Positions 57,641 through 64,000 of a DNA stretch of 64,000 bases are shown here, piece by piece. Under the pieces are notes generated by a model. That model did not search any database. It was not told where the DNA came from and saw only the letters and a list, made by a program, of their open reading frames with translations. The stretch is from Ryuthela nishihirai (Eukaryota > Arthropoda > Arachnida > Araneae > Heptathelidae): contig JAWZYU010000011.1 in NCBI GenBank assembly GCA_038380435.1, forward strand, positions 85,598,501-85,662,500, given 5' to 3'. How positions within the stretch are numbered: the first letter of the stretch is position 1; every line of letters starts with the position of its first letter. A program made the translations under genes and the position numbers.

Positions 57641-58029
57641 TGCAATGTGCAAAATCTTCAATCCTTGCACGCAGGGATGACGGATTCATTGCCTTTCATT
57701 GTCATTCATCGGAAATCATTGTCTCAGGGAGATGGATTGCCAGTCTCAGCCCTCATCACAGAAGCCTCCATGATCCAAGGACTGCCCTTTTGCGCCAGCA
57801 GACTTTACTACCTTCTGAATTGATACATTGATCCCAGTATGAGGAACCCTTGTGAGTCCAGAATTGACGTCAGGGGATCGTGCTGATTATGAACACGAGT
57901 TTTCATTCACCAACTGAAGAAGTGGAAGGCTCTTACAATGAACGGAATCATAAAAGTATACAGTTATGAGGAAATTGAAGAAGCTGAAAGCAAAGACAAC
58001 AGTAAAGGGAGAAGGCCAAATTGTTGATA
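57641..58029. other. Spacer, nothing recognised
   Basis: Short frames only; the part near 57,900-58,030 could be the eroded N-terminus of the piggyBac relic that follows. Confidence 0.4.
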
Positions 58030-58715
58030 TCATAACTGGAATTAATAAATCAAAACATTCTGTGCCAAACAAAATATCGTATTGATAAAAGAAAAACTAA
58101 AGAGTATTGAAAAAGCTTTTGCGCTGCTCATTTCTGTCGAAATAACTGACCCAATAGCACTGTATGCAAATCAAAAAGCGAACGATGCTTCAAAATCGTA
58201 GAATAATAAAGACACTAAGAAACAGAAATTTCGGTGTGCCATTGATTCAACTGTAACAAAAGCATTTGTTGGTATTTTGTTGCTAATAGGGGGATTCAGA
58301 GACTCCAGAGAATATTATGATAATTTATTGAATTAGAATGATGCTCTTTGTAGACCAATTTATTCGACTGGAAATAAGTTGGAATAAATTTAGGGAAATT
58401 ATAAAATTTATTTGCTTTGATGGTTTAACAATAAGACCCCAAAGGAATGAAAATAATTTATTAGCCCCTCTACAGGAAGTTATCAAATATAAAAGTGAGA
58501 ACAATTTCATTTGAATTTTTTTTAATTTTGAGAGTTTATTGTTGATTTTCTGTGTAAAGAAACAAGATTAAGAACCAACAAATCAACGAAGAAGCTGTAA
58601 CTTTTATTAAAACACTCTATTGTAAAATAAAATAGGATTTTAAAGGTGAAATCCGTTATGGATCATAGCTCACGTCTACGTTGGAAAATTTATTTCCACC
58701 GTTTAAGGGTTAAAT
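58030..58715 (+). pseudogene. piggyBac transposase relic
   Basis: Plus-strand fragments in the order of a piggyBac transposase core: EITDPIALYANQKAN, KAFVGILLLIGGFRDSREYY (the KAFIGLLILIGV.RS motif), LCRPIYSTGNK, FREIIKFICFDGL and RPQRNENNLLAPLQEV (the RF..FDD...R...DKLAPIRD motif). A possible VD.....KTRLR..KST and KVKSVMDHSSRLRWKIYF follow near 58,540-58,700. At least three frameshifts or stops. TTAA ends and inverted repeats were not identified. It is easily missed because no single frame is long. Confidence 0.75.
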
Positions 58716-59154
58716 AAAGAAAGCAAATTTCTAAAGTGCATAAATGGCTTGATATGTTGAGGCCACATGAGGATACGCATCTCACCTGGGTCTGTAGGTT
58801 AATTCGGGTGACGATTCCTCCAAAATAGGTCGGGTTCTTATAGCTAAAAGCGGAGTTAAGAAAGAACCCTTCTATGCCTACAAAGTAATGTTTCCAAATA
58901 TACGGATATTTTTATGACCACGGTTATTAAATATCCATAGCAAGTTTTATATCTGCCGGATATCGGTTAATCGGTAAAGAAAAAGGATGAAAAAATTTAT
59001 TCAATCACTGACAATGCAATAAAAATATTTTGCTTATTCAGTCAATTATTATAGCCAATTAATTTGAATTTAATATTATCTTATTCGTTTCTCTTCATTT
59101 AAATGAAAATATTTAAGACACATCAAAGCGTTATGGGATGAAACACAAACACGA
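58716..59154. other. Spacer, nothing recognised
   Basis: AT-rich; no supported feature. Confidence 0.5.
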
Positions 59155-59770
59155 GTATTGATATTGCATTGGAAAAAAGGATTGAAATTCGAGCAATTTT
59201 TCTTCATTATTGGAAAAAGATAAAAAGCTTTTGAAGCCGCTCGAGGAATGGTGATACAAGACTCGAAAACAAGCCACAATCGGGATGGCCAATATCGGTA
59301 TCTCGCAAAATTATGTGTCACGCGGTTGAAAATCACAAACACTCACAGGCTGTCGTCTGCACTTGGTTGCTCACAAACAACTATAGTGCGGCATCTGCAA
59401 CGCATCAATAAAGTAGCCAGAGGTTGCCGAAGTGTTAAGGAACTGACTACTAAACACGCAAACTGTCGTTCGAAATCTGCAGGAATCTCCTCACTAAACC
59501 ACTCGAAAACCGTTTCATCAGGCCAATTGTTACGTGGGATTAAAAATGGATCATTTCAACTATCCAAACACCTAAAGACGGTGCTTTATCCAGGTCAGCA
59601 TGCAGTTCCTGTTGCAAAGAAGGGATGATTCGAAATGATGGCCATATTGTGTGTTTGATGGAATTTTGAGGGTGTAGTGCACTTCGAACTGGTTCCCGAT
59701 GGACATGTCGGCAATGCCGATTTCTGCTCAGCACAACTGGAGTATTTGCACTCTGTGATGCTGCAACCCT
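59155..59770 (+). pseudogene. mariner-family transposase relic
   Basis: It begins IEKRIEIRAIF, followed by an eroded first HTH. LGCSQTTIVRHLQRINKV (second helix-turn-helix) and RSVKELTTKHANCRSKSAG then follow as in mariner proteins (WVPHELT). WNFEGVVHFELVPDG corresponds to the second catalytic region (W...GI.HFELLP). The first catalytic GDEKW-like block near 59,540 is lost. Clearly mariner rather than Tc1, with frameshifts near 59,260 and 59,630. Confidence 0.82.
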
Positions 59771-59773
59771 AAC

Positions 59774-59827
59774 CAGGATTGGTAAACAGACATCAGGTAT
59801 TCCTCGTGTGTCTGTTTACCAATCCTG
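59774..59827. repeat. 19-bp perfect inverted repeat
   Basis: CAGGATTGGTAAACAGACA at 59,774-59,792 and its exact reverse complement at 59,809-59,827, loop 16 nt. The adjacent ACAGACATCAGGT is also present twice (59,787 and 59,827), which suggests a local template-switch event at the end of the mariner relic. Confidence 0.85.
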
Positions 59828-60858
59828 ACAGACATCAGGTTTCTCTATATATGCAAAACTTCACACCCGACTTAGGACCATAGAAAGTCTTCGACAACTG
59901 CCATTCGAGATACTTCCTCGGAATCTTTCACCTCTGAGGACCAAGCAGGTATCGAAGAGGAATCGAACAACTCGTCAACAGGTGACTATGAACTATTGAA
60001 AATGATGGTTTATACATTGAGATGCCAGTTTATTAGGTACATCTATAAAGATTCCTTCAGAACAGCCCGAATTCGTCGGGGCATGGAACCTACAAAATGC
60101 TGGATGCGTTGTACAGGAATGTTCTACCATGCGAAAATAATTGTGTTAGGCAGTTGCTGCAAATTGAATGGCATCATAGACTCGCTGCGAACAGCCCTTA
60201 CCACTCATTCCAAAGATACTCGATAGGGTTTAGATCTGGGGATTGTGAAGGCCAATGAAGCAAGGAAAACTCGTCGACATGTTAATGAATACATGCATTA
60301 TACCAGGTACATACTGTAGCCATGAAGAGATGAACTTGGTAAGCAACAATGTTCAAATATGCTGTAGCGTTCAGATATCCTTCGATGGGTATCAGGGTGC
60401 CTAATGTGTGCCAGGAAAACATTCCCTACAGCATCACACTGCCACCACCGGCCTGTACTGTTGACACCAGAAAGATAGTTCCATGGTCTCATGTTACTTG
60501 TGCCAAATTCTGATTCCTCTACTAGCATAATGCAAAAGGAACCTTGATTCGTCCGAGCAGACTACCATTTTCCAGTCCTCAACGGTCCAGTGTCGATGCT
60601 CCTGTGCGCACAGGAGACGTGCTTTTGTGTTCTTCACTGACAACATTGGAACTCGACATGGTCGGCGACTGTTGTAGCCCATTCATAACACGGTCCAATA
60701 CGTGATGCATTCGGAGATGACATTCTGCACACCGATGATTAATTCTGCTGTGTTTTGAGCGGTTGTGACCTATATGTTTGCTTCCACGATTCTCGCTAAA
60801 AGATCGCTGATCACTGATAGTTTTTCGCTTTTCGTATCATTCTCGGTAAACCCTTCAA

Positions 60859-60964
60859 ACGATTGTGCGTGAAAAGCTCAAGAAGATTGCCGTTTGGGAA
60901 ATGCTAGTGCCGGTTCTAGCATTTCCCAAACGGCAATCTTCTTGAGCTTTTCACGCACAATCGT
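60859..60964. repeat. Perfect 49-bp hairpin in the Tc1 HTH region
   Basis: 60,859-60,907 is exactly complementary to 60,916-60,964 around the 8-nt loop TGCCGGTT. The arms contain TTTTCACGCACAATC, normal Tc1 HTH-coding sequence, so one arm is an inverted duplication of element sequence. Confidence 0.9.
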
Positions 60965-61107
60965 CATGTCAATCCCGTGAGGTTGTGACGCACAATCGTC
61001 ATGTTCAATCCCGTGAGGTTGTGAGGATTTCACGCACAATCGTCATGTCAATCCCGTGAGGTTTTCACGCACAATCGTTATGTTCAATCCCGTGAGGTTG
61101 TGAGGGA
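60952..61107. repeat. Four imperfect 35-41-bp tandem repeats
   Basis: CACGCACAATCGTCATG followed by TCAATCCCGTGAGGTTGTG is repeated four times next to the hairpin. A stray copy of the second half, ATCCCGTGAGGTTGTGAGGG, lies at about 61,681-61,700, outside the transposon. Confidence 0.88.
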
Positions 61108-61306
61108 TGTCATGCCAACTATCATGTCACGTTCAAAGTCGCTCTGACCACTCGTTTTACCCATTCTGACTTTCAATTCACCTCTAATTGATGCTCGGAG
61201 AGATAGTTTGCCTAGTGTTTACTGCACACCTCTGTTACATGACGTATTACGTGTTGGAATGTACCATTTATGTGACGAGTGTACCTAATAAACTGGCATC
61301 TCAGCG

Positions 61307-63394
61307 TATTTCGCTAAGGTTAGTATTTTATATTGTAATAATCATTCACAAATTGACGATAAAGCGCACATACACTTTTGCGTACATATATATTTTAAAA
61401 TAATCTAGGATGAGTGAGACACTGCGCAACCTACCTCCTTCTGTGCGAACGGTTGGATCACCTTTTGCAAACCATAGCAAACGTGTCCTGTCATGGTAAT
61501 CACACCGATAGATAGTCTTTCGATGCAAAACACTCACTAAGTTCTACAGCAGCAGTTCCAAGAGTACATTTCTCCAACACTGAATCCACATGATTCAACG
61601 CCGAGGAGTAGCCACATCGTTAATTGCTGAAGGGGAATGAGGCCTTTCTTTTCTGATGAGGCTTTTAATTAGCCACTCCAATCCCGTGAGGTTGTGAGGG
61701 ATGAATGATGGGATTGTTTACTTCGAACATTTTCTTCCTTTTTCATTTGGACGAAAAGCTGAGGGTGTTTAGTGATTGGCACTTCTGGCGAACTTGGAAC
61801 TAAGAGTTCATGCAGAGTATGAATTTTAACCACATCTGACTTTGGGACATGGATTTTTTTAAATGATGATTTATTGGGCGAACACACTAATCGGATACAT
61901 CTTTAACCAAAGGGGTGAGTGTACAGATAAGTGTTGGCGATTCTCACAAGGGAGATGCGAGTCTTCAGTTCTCAACAAAGATAAGATTTAAATTTAGCTG
62001 CAAGAAATCTTTAATTAATGTAATCATATTCTCGAAGAGCTTTACCGACAATTCTTGGTGAAAAGTAAATATGCACTCTTCAGATTTTTGCTACCCTCAC
62101 TTCCCGAACGGTAGCAATATAAGGTTATTTTTAAGTATCTGGCCTTTACCTATCCATCTGGTCTGTTTCAAAGCCCAGAATGTCTAGGTGAAATTCAAGA
62201 TGACTGTGCAAACAAAGTGGTTAGTAGAATTTTTAAATAAGTTGTGTTTATTGAAAAGGGTAAAGCCATGTTTCCTTACCGCTAAAGACCATGTGTGGAA
62301 GTGATATCTGGAGTTCCTAGTAGGAACTCCAGACATCACCTTTCACTTTTTCAAAAACAAGAATCCGAAGAGGAACTGATCTTACTTAGGCATATTACTC
62401 TAGTACAGGGTAGGTGATTCCTGCAGAAGAGCTCGCTACTTTAGACGTACTCTGGTCAGATTGTCCATCAGCTGAAATAAAGTATCCTGTACATCTGTTC
62501 ATTGGGGGCAGGCAACCCATTAGAAATTAGAAAACATGGCGATAGCTTCAACAGAGGCCCACTAGTGTAGCAGGTTTATCATCTATAATCATTCTTACAG
62601 TCCGATGTTTTTTATTGGTTAGTAACCAGAACCTTCTAAAGTCAGGGTGGCCGTTCTGTGCATCATCACAGGGAATTGGAGCACAGCCCTCTTTCCAGTG
62701 TACCCCTAGCTATCATTTAAAGGACGTATTAATAAACTTAACGATAATTTGAAAAATGTTTTTTCATATCTGAATGGAAAATGAACAACACACAGTGATC
62801 CAGTAAGAAGCCAGGCTTAAATATTCCACAAAAAACATAACACAAAATATAATACAAAACTTATCTTTGAAAATAACATTTACCATTGGCATCTTGTATT
62901 CTTTCTTTAGCGGTTCGTGCAGCTGGAACCTGTACACGATATACCTGGAATAAATACTTGCAATTCGTACTAGCAATGAAATGGATCATAATCTACTAGA
63001 AAATAACAGCTGTGAAATGGCTTTGCCCTTTGCAGTGTAGACGGCACGTTTTGCCATATCTCACGAAATGGAAGGGCTCGCGAGATTTACTTTAGGCAAT
63101 GGACGGCCATCCTTTTAATTTCTTTATAACTGTAAACTTATACGGTCTTCGTTTAAGCTTTTATACTTAAACGGTCTTCGTTTAAGCTGTCATCACCTCT
63201 CCGCAGCCCCTGTCCGATTCCCAGGGTCTTAGCCAACCTCTGATCATCATGAATTGCTATTCTCATTCAGCTAATCTCCCAACATATTCATTATTACAAT
63301 CAACATAGCATGTAGAATTTTTAATTATTTGTATTTAAGTGTTATTTCATATTTATCAATACTATATTTATTTCAACATTTATATAAAAAAAAT
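61307..63394. other. Spacer, nothing recognised apart from a short hairpin
   Basis: No supported gene. A near-perfect 18-bp hairpin (loop AGT, one mismatch) lies at 62,301-62,339. Near 63,140-63,185 the phrase ACGGTCTTCGTTTAAGC occurs twice. The minus-strand frame at 61,346-61,537 could be an eroded transposon piece but carries no diagnostic motif. Confidence 0.45.
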
Positions 63395-63590
63395 CAATTA
63401 CTCTTCAAGCAGATGTTTGTCACAGAGGTTTTGACAGAAGCCTTATCAGTTTAATACGACTAGAGATTGAAAGAATTTTAACGAAAACTAGAGATCTGAG
63501 AGGAAGGAGAAACCTCAGCAGAAGGACAACCGGAAAGAAAGAAAGCCTCTACACTTCAAACCGTGTCCCTTTCAACAGTATTATTCTCTT
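63395..63590 (-). repeat. SINE family 2, diverged copy
   Basis: CTCTTCAAGCAGATGTTTGTC, ACAGAGGTTTTGACAG, CAGTTTAATACGAC, GAAACCTCAGCAGAAGGAC and AACCGTGTCCCTTTCAAC follow the order of the 39.7-kb copy. The tRNA-like head is strongly decayed. It is older than the other copies. Confidence 0.7.
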
Positions 63591-64000
63591 TTTCCTTGCT
63601 TTCTTTTTCGTGTAGATGCTAGTTGAAATGTAGAGTGCAATCAGCAATAGCATATTCAGCTACTGGACGGTGTTGAGTGCGGCAATGCAAAGGATTCCTG
63701 GCAAAGCTCCATTTGAAGTCCCCACGAATTTATTGAATTTAAAAAACAATAAAATAATCTGTACTTCTAAATTCTTATATTGATTTATTACAAGAAGACA
63801 CAAAGTTCACAATAAAAATGTGAGTACAATTTTTAGTAGACTCTAGACGTAAAATACAATTTGAATGCTATAAATAATCTTGCACAATAATATTCCTCTT
63901 TATTTATTTACAGTACTGAATCTATTCCGCTCTGAATTATATTTGAAATGAACACGTTTGAACCTTTTTTCTCTCGAATGATAATATGGTGCAGGCACTT
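63591..64000. other. Spacer to the window end
   Basis: AT-rich, no supported feature. Confidence 0.5.

Larger units (their letters stand above)
60015..61306 (-). mobile_element. Tc1-like transposon, minus strand, with internal rearrangement
   Basis: The ends TGAGATGCCAGTTTATTAGG (60,018) and GTACCTAATAAACTGGCATC (61,281) are inverted repeats flanked by TA; TTATTAGGTAC-type ends belong to a widespread Tc1 group. Minus-strand transposase pieces: GYNSRRPCRVPMLS and WTVEDWKMVVCSDESRFLLH (first catalytic Asp), then NYLSGVNSTGRWWQCDAVGN, a frame-shifted echo of Q.GGGSVMVWG. The C-terminal half is largely deleted. The N-terminal HTH region is disrupted by a hairpin and tandem repeats (60,859-61,107). 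Confidence 0.88.

Noticed and set aside
61346..61620. Another transposase fragment on the minus strand
   Set aside because: Some residues recall transposon proteins, but no diagnostic motif or conserved order was found.

Overview
The window is AT-rich eukaryotic DNA, built almost entirely of repeats. I found no convincing single-copy host gene and no real tRNA or rRNA gene. The repeat families (RTE/BovB-type LINEs, several Tc1/mariner lineages, piggyBac, two tRNA-derived SINE families, short terminal-inverted-repeat elements) suggest an invertebrate, most likely an arthropod and perhaps a chelicerate. That assignment is an inference; the sequence names no species.

Layout. 1-5.3 kb holds decayed Tc1, RTE and SINE fragments. 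5.3-26.0 kb is a large 120-bp satellite array of roughly 110 units. It carries long but probably fortuitous minus-strand reading frames, internal segmental duplications and a passenger SINE fragment copied four times. The array is interrupted at 14,128-21,336 by a foreign 7.2-kb insert. 26.0-30.2 kb is AT-rich with a TIR element and modular direct repeats. 30.2-34.9 kb is an RTE LINE, nearly full length and lightly damaged, with older relatives on both sides. 35-54 kb holds scattered SINEs, a GC-rich block, a TIR element abutting a Tc1 copy, a minus-strand LINE relic and a foldback-like element. 54-61.3 kb is a graveyard of Tc1, mariner and piggyBac elements. 61.3-64 kb is nearly featureless apart from one SINE.

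The most unusual part is the 7.2-kb insert. It starts with a perfect inverted repeat (140-bp arms, 16-nt loop). It then carries one intact intronless gene with CCAAT, TATA and poly(A) signals. The predicted 300-residue protein has two tandem PC4-like single-stranded-DNA-binding domains and a Cys/His cluster. About 5 kb of non-coding DNA full of direct repeats and T-runs follows. The right end is an inverted copy of the left terminal sequence, and both ends carry TTACGTAA-type palindromes spaced about 11 bp apart. This organisation suggests an undescribed mobile element or the remnant of a linear DNA virus, with the left palindrome resembling a head-to-head junction of two termini. No polymerase, integrase or capsid gene is visible, so its class stays open.
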